The notes beneath the pieces are model-generated. The model was not told the origin of the DNA and did not search any database. It was given only the letters and a program-made list of their open reading frames with translations. From Oscillospiraceae bacterium (lineage in GTDB: Bacteria; Bacillota; Clostridia; Oscillospirales; Ruminococcaceae), in contig JALEVO010000159.1 of NCBI GenBank assembly GCA_022788225.1, forward strand, positions 1-54,427: DNA of 54,427 nt, written 5' to 3'. Below, piece after piece: positions 35,032 to 44,206 of this stretch (its first letter is position 1; the number at the start of each line of letters is the position of its first letter). The position numbers and the translations under genes are program-made.

Positions 35032-35060
35032 TTGCATTTTTTTAAAAGATATGTTAAAAT
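35032..35060 (+). promoter_or_regulatory. Promoter of the AraC-family gene
   Basis: TTGCAT (35032-35037), 17 bases and TAAAAT (35055-35060), in the AT-rich 143-bp region shared with the divergent MATE gene. Confidence 0.6.
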
Positions 35061-35115
35061 ATAAAAAGTAATTATTTTCAAGTTACATTTCTGTAATTTC
35101 GGAGGGATATGCATT

Positions 35116-35988
35116 ATGGAAAATTACAGTCATGAACAAATTCATTACCAGACTGAAACTGGTATGAAGTATGTTATATACGATACAGACGGCTTTTTCA
35201 ATTCCAAGCACTGGCACAACGGACTTGAAATAGTCTATCTTATTTCCGGCAAAATCACGATGACTATAGGCGGAAGAGAGTTTGTTCTGCTGCCGGGCGG
35301 ATTTATTGTAGTCAATTCAAAGACTATACACTCTGTGGTGTGCCGTGAGAAAAGCCGCCATCTGCTGCTGCAGATACCGTTTGAGATACTCAGAAAGAAT
35401 ATTCCTGATTTTGACCTGATAACTTTCAACTGTGTCTGTCCATCGCCGGAAAAATGCGATGATAAGCTGCAGCTTATAAAGGACGACCTTGAAAAGCTTA
35501 AACAGCTTTATGAAGCACCCAGAAGCGACGGTTTTCTTCCGCTGTTCAATTCTATTTTCTATGGTCTGCTTTACAAGCTTGTAGTCAATTTCAAGTCTGC
35601 GGCAGACCCGACTCTGAAAAAGAAAACTGACAAGAATATTCAGCGTCTGGGAGTTGTTATCCAGTTTGCAAATCAGCACTATGCCGAAAATATCACATTG
35701 AATGACGCTGCTGAAACAATAGCCTTAAACAGGGAATATTTCGCAAGATTTTTCAGAAGATATATGGGCATGACCTTTATGGACTATGTTTTTGCTGTGC
35801 GGCTGGAACACGTTTATCATGACATTCTTACTACCGACTACACAATCGGAAGTATTGCCGACAAAAACGGTTTCTGCCATAATTACAAGCTCTTTGTAAA
35901 GAAGTTCAAGGAGCAGTACGGATGCAGTCCGGGGGAGGCAAGAAAGCGTGCCGCCGCTGAAAATAAGGATTCTTTCAGCAAGGTATAG
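35116..35988 (+). CDS. AraC-family transcriptional regulator with cupin sensor domain
   Basis: A 290-aa DNA-binding protein. An N-terminal cupin (~20-110: KHWHNGLEIVYLISGKITMT; LLPGGFIVVNSKTIHSV) likely binds a sugar or other small effector, and two helix-turn-helix motifs lie in ~180-280 (NITLNDAAETIALNREYFAR; IGSIADKNGFCHNYKLFVKK). GGAGGG precedes the ATG. Divergence from a MATE exporter suggests local control of that pump (inference). Confidence 0.9.
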   Translation: MENYSHEQIHYQTETGMKYVIYDTDGFFNSKHWHNGLEIVYLISGKITMTIGGREFVLLPGGFIVVNSKTIHSVVCREKSRHLLLQIPFEILRKNIPDFDLITFNCVCPSPEKCDDKLQLIKDDLEKLKQLYEAPRSDGFLPLFNSIFYGLLYKLVVNFKSAADPTLKKKTDKNIQRLGVVIQFANQHYAENITLNDAAETIALNREYFARFFRRYMGMTFMDYVFAVRLEHVYHDILTTDYTIGSIADKNGFCHNYKLFVKKFKEQYGCSPGEARKRAAAENKDSFSKV

Positions 35989-36070
35989 TATAACAGTATC
36001 AGTTACTTTTTTCAATAGATAATCATGACGATTATTATGTGTGATGTTGACTTATTCTGATAAATTTTCG

Positions 36071-36088
36071 GGGACGCTTATGCGTCCC
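36071..36088 (+). terminator. Terminator after the AraC-family gene
   Basis: GGGACGC-TTAT-GCGTCCC followed by TTGTTTGTTT. It lies about 80 bases past the stop codon. Confidence 0.7.
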
Positions 36089-36146
36089 TTGTTTGTTTGA
36101 AAATGCAGGTGCTGACATATCCGGCAGACCGCAGGTTCTTTATAGC

Positions 36147-36172
36147 GGGACGTCGTGGGCGCCGTCCCCTAC
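36147..36172. mobile_element. Inverted-repeat element, copy 4 (right end only)
   Basis: The 26-bp right terminal repeat (GGGACGTCGTGGGCGCC to CCCCTAC) is intact; upstream sequence keeps a CCGGCAGAC landmark of copies 1 and 5, but the left terminal repeat is missing. Confidence 0.65.
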
Positions 36173-36211
36173 ATATTTGAATCAATTTCTTTACAAAGAT
36201 TTCAGATATTC

Positions 36212-36240
36212 TTGACATTATCGCCGCAAAAGGGTATACT
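36212..36240 (+). promoter_or_regulatory. Promoter of the wall-polymer operon
   Basis: Consensus TTGACA (36212-36217), 17 bases and TATACT (36235-36240), 37 bases before the first ATG. Confidence 0.82.
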
Positions 36241-36276
36241 AATAAGGTATTACTATTTAAAAGGAGAGCGAATTGT

Positions 36277-37104
36277 ATGCCTGATGAATATTCTGTGCTT
36301 ATGTCCGTATATGCAAAGGAAAAGCCGGAAAATCTTCGTGAAAGTATAAAAAGCATGGTTGAACAGACTGTTGAACCGGACGATTTTGTAATCGTCTGCG
36401 ACGGTCAGCTTACCTCCGCTCTCTATCTGGTTATAGATGAATTCAAGGAAAAATACCCTTATATAAATGTTATCTACTGCGAAAAGAACAAGGGACTTGC
36501 CGCTGCGCTGGAAACTGGTCTTAACTACTGCAAAAACGATATTGTGGCACGAATGGACAGTGATGATATTGCTTTTCCTGACCGCATGAGGCTTCAGCTG
36601 GACGCTTTCAGGGAAAAGAATGCTGACATAGTAAGCGGAACAGTGGCAGAATTCGACAAAACTACTGACAATATCCTTGCATACAAGGAACTGCCCAAAA
36701 CTTCCGCAAGAATACAGAACTATGCAAAACGCCGCAACCCTTTCAACCACCCCTGCACAGCCTTTCGCAAACAGCAGGTGTATATGGCTGGGGGCTACAT
36801 GGAGTGTCACTGGTTTGAGGACTATTACCTGTGGCTTAGAATGTTAAAGCGTGGCTGCAAGGCTTATAATATCAGACAGCCTCTTGTGTATATGCGTGCC
36901 GGAAAAGAAATGTACGGCAGAAGAGGGGGATTTCAGTACACATTATCGGCGCTTAAATTCCGTAAAAGAATGCTGAAAGAGGGCTACTGCGGCTTTTTCG
37001 ACTTTATCTGTGCCTGTGCCGGACATATTGCTGTGGGGCTTGTGCCAAACCGTCTGCGTATATTCATCTATTCAAAATTCCTTAGAAAGACGGTAGAAAA
37101 ATGA
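36277..37104 (+). CDS. Family 2 glycosyltransferase
   Basis: A 275-aa cytosolic glycosyltransferase (GT-A fold) that adds a sugar from a nucleotide donor to a lipid-linked glycan. The N-terminus SVLMSVYAKEKPENLRESI and the metal-binding DSDD in ARMDSDDIAFPDR are typical, and HWFEDYYLWLRML holds the acceptor-side acidic motif. AAGGAGAG precedes the ATG. It is the first gene of a five-gene operon; its stop overlaps the next start (ATGA). The sugar is not predictable. Confidence 0.92.
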   Translation: MPDEYSVLMSVYAKEKPENLRESIKSMVEQTVEPDDFVIVCDGQLTSALYLVIDEFKEKYPYINVIYCEKNKGLAAALETGLNYCKNDIVARMDSDDIAFPDRMRLQLDAFREKNADIVSGTVAEFDKTTDNILAYKELPKTSARIQNYAKRRNPFNHPCTAFRKQQVYMAGGYMECHWFEDYYLWLRMLKRGCKAYNIRQPLVYMRAGKEMYGRRGGFQYTLSALKFRKRMLKEGYCGFFDFICACAGHIAVGLVPNRLRIFIYSKFLRKTVEK

Positions 37105-38213
37105 GCATACTTAAATCTGCTCCCAGAAAACTGTGGTCTTTTCTGAATGTTATAAACAGTATTGTCCCCAAAAACGACAGGAAAATTTTCATTTACTCCA
37201 ATCTCGGATTCCGTGACAATGTAAGGGCGGTTTACGATTATCTTATAGAAAACGGCTATAATGAGGAATATAAAATAATTTGCAGTCTTAATGACTACAA
37301 ACAGCAGACGGCGTGCAAAAACGTCCGCTTTGTCAGCAATATAAGGGGACTTTTCAGCTTTTTTACCTGCCGCTATGCTTTTTACTGCTTCGGGAAATAT
37401 CCCGTAAAGCCAAGACGCGGACAGGCTGTGTTCAACCTGTGGCACGGTATGCCGCTGAAACGTGTTGGAAACATGATTTCCGGCTTTGAAAAGACAGATT
37501 ACAACTATTTTACATATATTTTGTGTACTTCTGAGTTTTTTCGTGGTATAATGAAAAAAAGCTTTAACTGTGATGACAGTCAGATTGCAATATGCGGTCA
37601 GCCGAGAACTGACGAGATGATAAGAAGTGCGGCAGATACAAAAAACGGCGAAAAACTGCTGTTATGGCTGCCCACATTCAGAGAGGGTTTCTCTGACGAG
37701 CTTGACATTCTGACGCAGGAACAGTTTAAAAGCCTTGATTCAATGTGCGCAAAATACGGCTGGAGAGTACTGGTAAAGCTGCACCCCCTTTCGCAGGCAA
37801 ATGTTTCCCAGTACTCCGGCTTTGAAAATATAAAGATAATGACCCAGAGACAGTTTGAGGGGGAAAATCCCAGCCTCTACACACTGCTTGGCAGTACAGA
37901 CTGCCTTATTACAGACTATTCGTCGGTTTATTTTGATTACTTACTGCTTGACCGCCCTATGGGCTTTGCAGTAAAGGATATTGAAAAATACGGCAGTGAG
38001 CGTGGGTTCACCTTTGAAAAACCCTCTGACTATATGCCCGGAGAAGTGTTCTCCGACGGTGACAAAATGCTTGAATTTGTTAAGTCGGTTTTTGAGAGAA
38101 AGGACAGCTTTAAGGAAAAGCGAAAGGAACTCAACGCACTTTTCAACAGATACAATGACGGCGAAAACTGCCGCAGAGCTGTCGAAACTCTGGGAATAAG
38201 GAAACAGAAATGA
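37101..38213 (+). CDS. CDP-glycerol glycerophosphotransferase family protein (TagB/TagF-like), first
   Basis: A 370-aa peripheral membrane enzyme that transfers glycerol phosphate (or ribitol/other polyol phosphate) from a CDP donor to a wall-polymer primer. Conserved motifs: NLWHGMPLKRVG with the catalytic His, LLWLPTFREGF, and DCLITDYSSVYFDYLLLDRP. It overlaps both neighbours by 4 bp (ATGA), so the operon is tightly coupled. It has only the catalytic part without a long N-terminal glycosyl domain. Confidence 0.9.
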   Translation: MSILKSAPRKLWSFLNVINSIVPKNDRKIFIYSNLGFRDNVRAVYDYLIENGYNEEYKIICSLNDYKQQTACKNVRFVSNIRGLFSFFTCRYAFYCFGKYPVKPRRGQAVFNLWHGMPLKRVGNMISGFEKTDYNYFTYILCTSEFFRGIMKKSFNCDDSQIAICGQPRTDEMIRSAADTKNGEKLLLWLPTFREGFSDELDILTQEQFKSLDSMCAKYGWRVLVKLHPLSQANVSQYSGFENIKIMTQRQFEGENPSLYTLLGSTDCLITDYSSVYFDYLLLDRPMGFAVKDIEKYGSERGFTFEKPSDYMPGEVFSDGDKMLEFVKSVFERKDSFKEKRKELNALFNRYNDGENCRRAVETLGIRKQK

Positions 38214-39472
38214 GTATAAAGGAAAAAATCAAGGAAATACCATTTTTAAAGAACATACTTAAAAAGCTTTACCTAAAAAACAAGTCTGAAACCTTTGAAA
38301 AGGTTTCAAAAAAGGAAAAGCCTGACCATAAGCTGGTGCTTTTTGAGTCCTTTCAGGGGAGAGGGTATTCATGCAGTCCGAAAGCAATTTATGAATATAT
38401 GCAAAAATCGCCGGAGTTTAAGGATTACCGCTATGTGTGGGTTTTCAGAAATTTAAAGGCACACGGTGAGTTCCCCGAAAATACAACACTTGTTAAATTT
38501 GATTCGGCGGAGTCATTTAAGTACTACGCAAAGGCGGGTACATGGATAGTCAATTCAAGACTGCGTGACTTTATAACGCCGGCAAAGGGGCAGAAATATG
38601 TGCAGTGCTGGCACGGTACGCCGTTTAAGAAAATAGGATGCGATATTGAGGCGGCAGGAAACGCTACCTCTACCACAGAGGAAATTTACAGCGAGTACAC
38701 AAACGAGGCAAAGAAGATTTCACTTATGCTTTCGCCGTCGCCTTTTTGTACCGAAAAGCTTGTTTCCGCTTTCAACCTTAAATCCCTTGGCAAGGAAAAT
38801 ATCATAGTCGAAAAAGGGTACCCCAGAAATGACGCACTTTTCACCTTTGATGATGAAAAGGTGAGACGCATAAAAGCGCATTTCGGAATACCGGAAAATA
38901 AAAAGGTCATTCTCTATTGCCCTACATTCCGTGACAACCAGTACGGCGGAGAGGGGTATAAGCTTAAACTTGCGCTGGATTTTGAAAGTCTGCGTCAAAA
39001 CTGCGGTGATGATTTCGTCATACTTTTCCGTGCCCATTATTTTATTGCGGACAGGTTTGATTTTGAAAAATTCAGCGGCTATGTGCTTAACGCCTCGGAC
39101 TATGACGACATAAACGACCTTTACATTATAAGCGATATCCTTATAACCGACTATTCAAGCGTGTTTTTTGATTATGCCAACTTAAACCGTCCGATTTTGT
39201 TCTATCTTTATGATGTAAGCGAGTACATGACGAAAATGCGTGACTTTTATTTCGGTACTGCCATGCTGCCGGGATTTACGGCACAGACCCAGCAAAAGCT
39301 TGAAATGTGCTTAAACAGTGTTCTTGAGGATATGCGAAACGGCGGTGACGGACTGCTTAAATACAAAACCGCCATGGCGGCTTTCAGAAAAAAATTCAAC
39401 CCTCTTGACGGTGCAGACTGTGCAGAGAGAGTTGTAAAAGAGATATTCAGATGCGGAGATGATGAAACATGA
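38210..39472 (+). CDS. CDP-glycerol glycerophosphotransferase family protein (TagB/TagF-like), second
   Basis: A 420-aa paralogue of the preceding gene, with QCWHGTPFKKIGCD, VILYCPTFRDNQYGG and DILITDYSSVFFDYANLNRP. The pair is diverged, suggesting a primer-adding enzyme and a polymerase, as in TagB and TagF (inference). It overlaps the neighbours by 4 bp at each end. Confidence 0.9.
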   Translation: MSIKEKIKEIPFLKNILKKLYLKNKSETFEKVSKKEKPDHKLVLFESFQGRGYSCSPKAIYEYMQKSPEFKDYRYVWVFRNLKAHGEFPENTTLVKFDSAESFKYYAKAGTWIVNSRLRDFITPAKGQKYVQCWHGTPFKKIGCDIEAAGNATSTTEEIYSEYTNEAKKISLMLSPSPFCTEKLVSAFNLKSLGKENIIVEKGYPRNDALFTFDDEKVRRIKAHFGIPENKKVILYCPTFRDNQYGGEGYKLKLALDFESLRQNCGDDFVILFRAHYFIADRFDFEKFSGYVLNASDYDDINDLYIISDILITDYSSVFFDYANLNRPILFYLYDVSEYMTKMRDFYFGTAMLPGFTAQTQQKLEMCLNSVLEDMRNGGDGLLKYKTAMAAFRKKFNPLDGADCAERVVKEIFRCGDDET

Positions 39473-40302
39473 AAGAAAAGCTGACAGAAAAATTCGGCGC
39501 TGCGGAAATTATTTCAGAGCACAGGGGACAATGGAAAAAAATCTGGATGCTTGCGGTAAACGACCTTGTTAAAAAGTACAAGGGCGCAGTAATGGGGCCT
39601 CTCTGGGCGCTTATCAAACCAAGCTTTACCCTTTTTATACTGTGGTTTGCGTTTTCCGTGGGAATAAAACATTCGGGCATGGTAAGCGGATACCCCAGAT
39701 TCGTCTTCATGCTTTCGGGTTATATTCCGTGGTTTTTTATCAGCGAGGAAATAATCGGCGGTTCACGTTCAATAAGAGTCAACAGCCAGTTTGTAACAAA
39801 GCTTTCTTTCCCTGTTTCAAACATAATGACGTTCACGGCGCTGTCATCGCTTATAATACACACAGGAATGTGCGTTATAATGTATGTAGTGCTTTTGTGC
39901 ATGGGTTACGGTCCTTCCGTATATAACCTCCAGATTTTTTACTATATGCCGATGATGTTCCTGTTTTTCCTTGTGCTTTCATGGGCTACTGCTCCTCTGA
40001 GCGGTTTCAGCAAGGACTTTGAAAACCTTATAAACTCAATTATGACAGGTCTTTTCTGGCTGTCGGGCATTTTCTGGGACACATATGACGTCAGCAACAA
40101 GTATCTGAAAACGCTGATGTATTTCAATCCGATAAACTATTTTATCAACGGCTACAGAAAAAGTTTTCTCTATGAAACATTCATTTTCGACAGCAATTAC
40201 ACCACAGAAACCATAATATTCTTTGCAGAATTTATACTTCTGATACTTGTCGGTTCGCATTATTACAAAAAGCTTAGAAAAATACTTCCGGACGTGCTTT
40301 AA
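39469..40302 (+). CDS. Polysaccharide/teichoic acid ABC exporter permease (TagG type)
   Basis: A 277-aa membrane protein of the ABC-2 family with about six helices (for example LWALIKPSFTLFILWFAFSV and a C-terminal ILLILVGSHYYKKL). It moves a finished lipid-linked polymer to the outer face, where it is attached to the wall. The start overlaps the preceding stop (ATGA). Paired with the ATPase immediately downstream. Confidence 0.92.
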   Translation: MKEKLTEKFGAAEIISEHRGQWKKIWMLAVNDLVKKYKGAVMGPLWALIKPSFTLFILWFAFSVGIKHSGMVSGYPRFVFMLSGYIPWFFISEEIIGGSRSIRVNSQFVTKLSFPVSNIMTFTALSSLIIHTGMCVIMYVVLLCMGYGPSVYNLQIFYYMPMMFLFFLVLSWATAPLSGFSKDFENLINSIMTGLFWLSGIFWDTYDVSNKYLKTLMYFNPINYFINGYRKSFLYETFIFDSNYTTETIIFFAEFILLILVGSHYYKKLRKILPDVL

Positions 40303-40316
40303 AGAGGAGAACAGAT

Positions 40317-41042
40317 ATGAGTAAGACTGTTATAAAGTTTGAAAACGTAAGCAAGGAATATTTTCTTTACAAAAGCGGACGGGAAAGATTCAAGGCGATT
40401 TTCAACAACAATAAAAACGTGAAAAAGCACAAGGTCATAGATGACATTTCCTTTGAAATAAAAGAGGGAGAGTCTGTGGGAATTATCGGCAGGAACGGTG
40501 CCGGAAAGTCAACACTTCTGAAAATGATAACGGGCGTTTCTTTCCCGACGTCGGGGAACATAGCCGTACACGGCAAGGTTGCCGCACTCCTTGAACTTAC
40601 AGCCGGATTTTCCGCTGATATGACGGGGCGTGAAAACATTTATCTTAAATGCTATCTGCTGGGACTTGAAAAATCGGAAATTGCCGAAATTGAGCAGAAT
40701 ATCATTGAATTTGCGGCGCTGGGGGAGTATATTGACCAGCCTGTAAGAACCTATTCAAGCGGTATGAAAATGCGTCTGGGCTTTTCTATCAATATAAATA
40801 TCCGTCCGGATATTCTTGTAATAGATGAAGCTTTAAGCGTAGGCGACGCTGAATTCAGAAAAAAGTGTGAGGGAAAGATAAAGGAGCTGCGTAATTCGGG
40901 AATAACAGTTCTGTTTGTAAGTCACTCCATGGCGAGTATGAGTGAAACTTGCAGCAGGGCAATTTATTTAAACGGCGGAAAAATCGCTTTTGACGGTGAC
41001 GTCAAGGAAGCTTTTGAAAAGTATAACGCAAAGAAGAAATGA
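40317..41042 (+). CDS. Polysaccharide/teichoic acid ABC exporter ATPase (TagH type)
   Basis: A 241-aa ABC ATPase energising the adjacent permease. Walker A is GRNGAGKST, the signature is RTYSSGMKMRLGF, and Walker B is DILVIDEALSVGD. It lacks the long C-terminal extension of Bacillus TagH, so it is a minimal form. AGAGGAG precedes the ATG. It ends the operon. The polymer is probably a glycerol-phosphate-type wall glycan, given the two upstream CDP-glycerol enzymes. Confidence 0.94.
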   Translation: MSKTVIKFENVSKEYFLYKSGRERFKAIFNNNKNVKKHKVIDDISFEIKEGESVGIIGRNGAGKSTLLKMITGVSFPTSGNIAVHGKVAALLELTAGFSADMTGRENIYLKCYLLGLEKSEIAEIEQNIIEFAALGEYIDQPVRTYSSGMKMRLGFSININIRPDILVIDEALSVGDAEFRKKCEGKIKELRNSGITVLFVSHSMASMSETCSRAIYLNGGKIAFDGDVKEAFEKYNAKKK

Positions 41043-41090
41043 TAAAAGGGACGTTAAAAAGTCAAATTATGCCCGCCGAAGGTTGAGATA

Positions 41091-41656
41091 AAAGTTTCGC
41101 CAGCCTTTTCAAAGGCTGTGGGTTTCCAAAGGGCAAAGCCCTTGGTCGCCCTCCGCAGAGGGCGAAATTCTCTAAAGCCGCCGCTTAAAGAATTCAAAAC
41201 TATGCAAGCTTTCAACCAAAGGAAAATAGCCAAATTTCAAATTACTCACGGCGGCTTTGTCATTCAATAGCGACAGCGCATTGAATGACCGCCGACAGGC
41301 GAAAAGAACTAAGGATACGAAAAAAAGTAACCCTCTGAGAAGTTTTCAGAGGGTCGTTTGTTTATATTCTTAGATTTTACTTGATTCGTATCGTCAGTTT
41401 TTCGCCGCCTGACGGCGGTTCATTTAAATCGCTATGCTCTTAAATGAATAAAGCCGCCGTGGATATTTGGGATTTTGTATAGTCAGAAGTGACTATTCGT
41501 CTGACTGGTTTTGCCTTCTTTAAGCGGCGGCTTTTTAAGGAATTTCGCTGTCTGCGGACAGCGACAAGGGGCGCTCTGCCCCCTTGACTCCCGCAGCCTT
41601 TGAAAAGGCTGGCGAAACTTTTGCCTTTGGTGCGGCTGCCTCACTGCTGTGTCCGG
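41091..41656. mobile_element. Large foldback element, full inverted form (copies B and C)
   Basis: The left part (41091-41418) matches copy A (25246-25610) in direct orientation; the right part (41451-41656) matches its first ~185 bp in reverse. The outer ends are therefore inverted repeats: AAAGTTTCGCCAGCC near 41091 and GGCTGGCGAAACTTTT near 41611-41626. No gene lies inside. It fills the gap between the ABC exporter and secF. Confidence 0.78.
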
Positions 41657-41700
41657 ATTCTTTGAGCGTCCTGAAAGCCGCAATATCCCCTTATACAAAA

Positions 41701-41722
41701 AGGACGCCCCAGCGGACGTCCT
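41701..41722 (-). terminator. secF terminator
   Basis: AGGACG pairs with CGTCCT around an inner CC/GG pair, followed by TTTTTG on the minus strand, just past the secF stop. Confidence 0.75.
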
Positions 41723-41730
41723 CATTTTTA

Positions 41731-42663
41731 TTATTTCTTCTTTTTCTTACCCTGTCTTTTCTCATTCCACCATACCCACAGCTGTGATGCAACAAACAAG
41801 CTTGAGTATGTTCCGGCAACCATACCGACAATCATTGGAATTGAGAAACTCAGAATTGAGCTTACTCCGAAGACATAAGCAACAATGGTTACTATAAGCA
41901 TTGTTGAAACTGTTGTAACGGATGTTCTGATAGAACGTCTGAGGGACTGAGCAGTACTTACATTTACAAGTTCAGCAACTGAAGCTTTCTTCATAATCTT
42001 CTTGTTTTCTCTGATTCTGTCGTAAACAACAATAGTATCATTTACAGAGTAACCTAAGATTGTAAGGATAACTGCAATAAAGTTAGCGTTTATCTCGTAG
42101 CCTAAGATTACAAATGTACCAAAAACAAACACAAGGTTATGAACAAGTCCGATAACCGCACACACACCGGCAGACCAGCCGCTTATCTGCTTGAATCTGA
42201 AAGCGATATAGAGAATGATAAGCAGTGCCGCAAGGATAGAAACGATAATACACTTGATAAAGAACTCACGTCCTGATGTAGGGTTTACATCGTTTGAATC
42301 AAGCTGTTCAATACCTGCGTCCGGGAATTTTTCCTGAAGAAGGCTTGTCAGTGAATTCTGCTTTTCAGCGGAAAGACCCTGATCATAGCTGAATGAAATT
42401 GAAAATGTGTCCGCATTTCCCGAAAGGCTTTCACCCTCCTGAATTGTAACAGGTGTCTGAAGAAGATCCTCAATATCCTTCTGAACGGAGAATACATCAC
42501 ATTCTGCTTCATGAGCGTATGAGATAATTGTACCGCCCTTGAATTCGATTGCGACTTCAACGCCTCTGACAATCGTAAATACTGCAATAACAACAATCAG
42601 TACGAGAGGAATGAGAAACCAGATTTTCTTCTTTGATGAAAAATCATAAACATTATTATTCAT
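41731..42663 (-). CDS. secF: Protein translocase subunit SecF
   Basis: Works with SecD to complete protein export through SecYEG, using the proton or sodium gradient. A 310-aa protein with an N-terminal helix, an extracellular loop with FKGGTIISY, and five more helices including SVNDTIVVYDRIRENK. Lys/Gly-rich C-terminal tail. The ATG at 42661-42663 has GGAGG eight bases upstream and overlaps the secD stop by 8 bp; a GTG reading three codons earlier lies on the ribosome site. Confidence 0.96.
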   Translation of the reverse strand: MNNNVYDFSSKKKIWFLIPLVLIVVIAVFTIVRGVEVAIEFKGGTIISYAHEAECDVFSVQKDIEDLLQTPVTIQEGESLSGNADTFSISFSYDQGLSAEKQNSLTSLLQEKFPDAGIEQLDSNDVNPTSGREFFIKCIIVSILAALLIILYIAFRFKQISGWSAGVCAVIGLVHNLVFVFGTFVILGYEINANFIAVILTILGYSVNDTIVVYDRIRENKKIMKKASVAELVNVSTAQSLRRSIRTSVTTVSTMLIVTIVAYVFGVSSILSFSIPMIVGMVAGTYSSLFVASQLWVWWNEKRQGKKKKK

Positions 42664-44059
42664 TGCTCTCACCTCCGTAAAGCTTCTTGTTTCTGAAGAT
42701 CTTGAATCTTGAAAGTGAGTAAACCATCAGTCTTGACGCACCCACGCCCATTACAAAGTTCATAAGTGTACCAATCATGAGTGTGAAACCGAATGAATAG
42801 ATAACACCTTCAGTTGTAGCGCCGATACCAAACAGGCTGAGAACCTTGTTGAATGCACCAGCCAGCAGGCTGTCCGGAGTTCCGAACGCACCCATAAGGA
42901 TAACGGCAACGATAAGGCTTGTAAGGTTTCCGTCGAAGATTGAGGAGAACGCTCTCTTGTAACCGGATTTCAGCGCTGAATCAAGGCTCTTGCCTGAACG
43001 CAGTTCCTCTCTGATACGTTCGCCTGTGATGATGTTTGCGTCAACACCCATTCCGACAGTCAGTATAATACCGGCAATACCCGGAATTGTAAGAGTTGAA
43101 CTTGACATGAATCCGAACCAGCCTGAGATGCAGGCAAGTGTTACGGCAACCTGTCCGATAATAGAGATAGCGGCAACAACGCCTGTAACTCTGTAAAGAA
43201 TTGTCATATAGATTGCGATAAATGCAAAAGCGATAAGACCGCTTATGATCATAGCTTTCAGAGCGCCTGTACCCAGTGTTGGTGAAATTGTCTTGAAGCT
43301 TGCTGTTTCAAGCTTGAAAGGCAGCGCACCTGAATTTATCTTGTCTGCAAGGCTCTTTGCACTGTCAGCATCAAAATCGCCTGAAATAACAGCCTTGCCG
43401 TCAGTGATAGCCTCGTTAACGGTAGGCGCTGAAATCATTTCGTCATCCATCCAGATTGAAATAGATTCGCCTGTTCCTGCCATTGTTGATGTTACAGCAG
43501 AGAATGTATCAGCGGCTGTATCTGAAAGTTCAAGTGATACAACGTAGCTGTATGTACCGTCCTGTTCAGCCTGTCTGAGGGGTTCTGCCTTTTTGATGTC
43601 CTTACCCTGAAGTACAACATCTCCTGCCGGAGTGCCGTCCTCATTGGTATCTGTGCCGACTCTGAAAGTCAGCATAGCTGTTTCTCCCAGTTCTTTTACA
43701 GCGGCTTCAGGGTCGAAGTTTTCCTCTCCTGCCTGCCATGGGAATCTGACAATAATTCTGTCGTTTTCAGAATCTTCATAAACCTCGCTGTCATTGATGT
43801 TAAGCGAAGCAAGTCTGAGCTTTACGACTTCAAGAGCAGAGTCAAGCTGATCGTCAGTAGCGTCAGCACCGTCTGCCGGAACAAACGTAACGTCAACACC
43901 GCCCTGAATATCTATTCCCAGACGGATATCCTCAACGCCTTTTATGCGTACTGTTTCAATATCGCCGTACTGTGTTGAAAATCCGAAAATAACAGATGCG
44001 GCAAAAGCGAGAATCAGTGCAAAGACAATAAAGAATACCGGTTTCTTTGCGTATTTCAC
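42656..44059 (-). CDS. secD: Protein translocase subunit SecD
   Basis: Partner of SecF in the Sec export accessory complex. About 467 aa: one helix, a large periplasm-side domain (LGIDIQGGVDVTF) and five C-terminal helices with GMGVDANIITGERIREELR. The start is taken as GTG 44057-44059 because AGGAGG lies 7 bases upstream; the TTG two codons earlier sits too near that site, and the nearby ATG is in another frame and meets a stop. It has its own consensus promoter and a leader hairpin. Confidence 0.95.
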   Translation of the reverse strand: MKYAKKPVFFIVFALILAFAASVIFGFSTQYGDIETVRIKGVEDIRLGIDIQGGVDVTFVPADGADATDDQLDSALEVVKLRLASLNINDSEVYEDSENDRIIVRFPWQAGEENFDPEAAVKELGETAMLTFRVGTDTNEDGTPAGDVVLQGKDIKKAEPLRQAEQDGTYSYVVSLELSDTAADTFSAVTSTMAGTGESISIWMDDEMISAPTVNEAITDGKAVISGDFDADSAKSLADKINSGALPFKLETASFKTISPTLGTGALKAMIISGLIAFAFIAIYMTILYRVTGVVAAISIIGQVAVTLACISGWFGFMSSSTLTIPGIAGIILTVGMGVDANIITGERIREELRSGKSLDSALKSGYKRAFSSIFDGNLTSLIVAVILMGAFGTPDSLLAGAFNKVLSLFGIGATTEGVIYSFGFTLMIGTLMNFVMGVGASRLMVYSLSRFKIFRNKKLYGGESNE

Positions 44060-44083
44060 ATTCAAACCTCCTATGTTTTTTAT

Positions 44084-44152
44084 CCGGCATGAACAAGCTG
44101 TTTTATGCCGGCAGTTACTTATAATTATATGATTATTTAATCATCATGTCAA
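44084..44152 (-). promoter_or_regulatory. secDF promoter and leader hairpin
   Basis: Consensus TTGACA (44147-44152), 17 bases and TATAAT (44124-44129) on the minus strand. In the short leader CCGGCAT (44084-44090) pairs with ATGCCGG (44105-44111), just before the AGGAGG site, so it could modulate translation. Confidence 0.78.
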
Positions 44153-44206
44153 GTGATTTTTGCATATTTGCTGTTTTTTCATTGGTTTTTCACAAATATG
44201 GACAAA

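Noticed and set aside
24900-41640. CRISPR array suggested by multiple repeats
   Set aside because: Repeats are long, few and inverted, without regular 30-bp repeats and spacers, and no cas gene is in the window.
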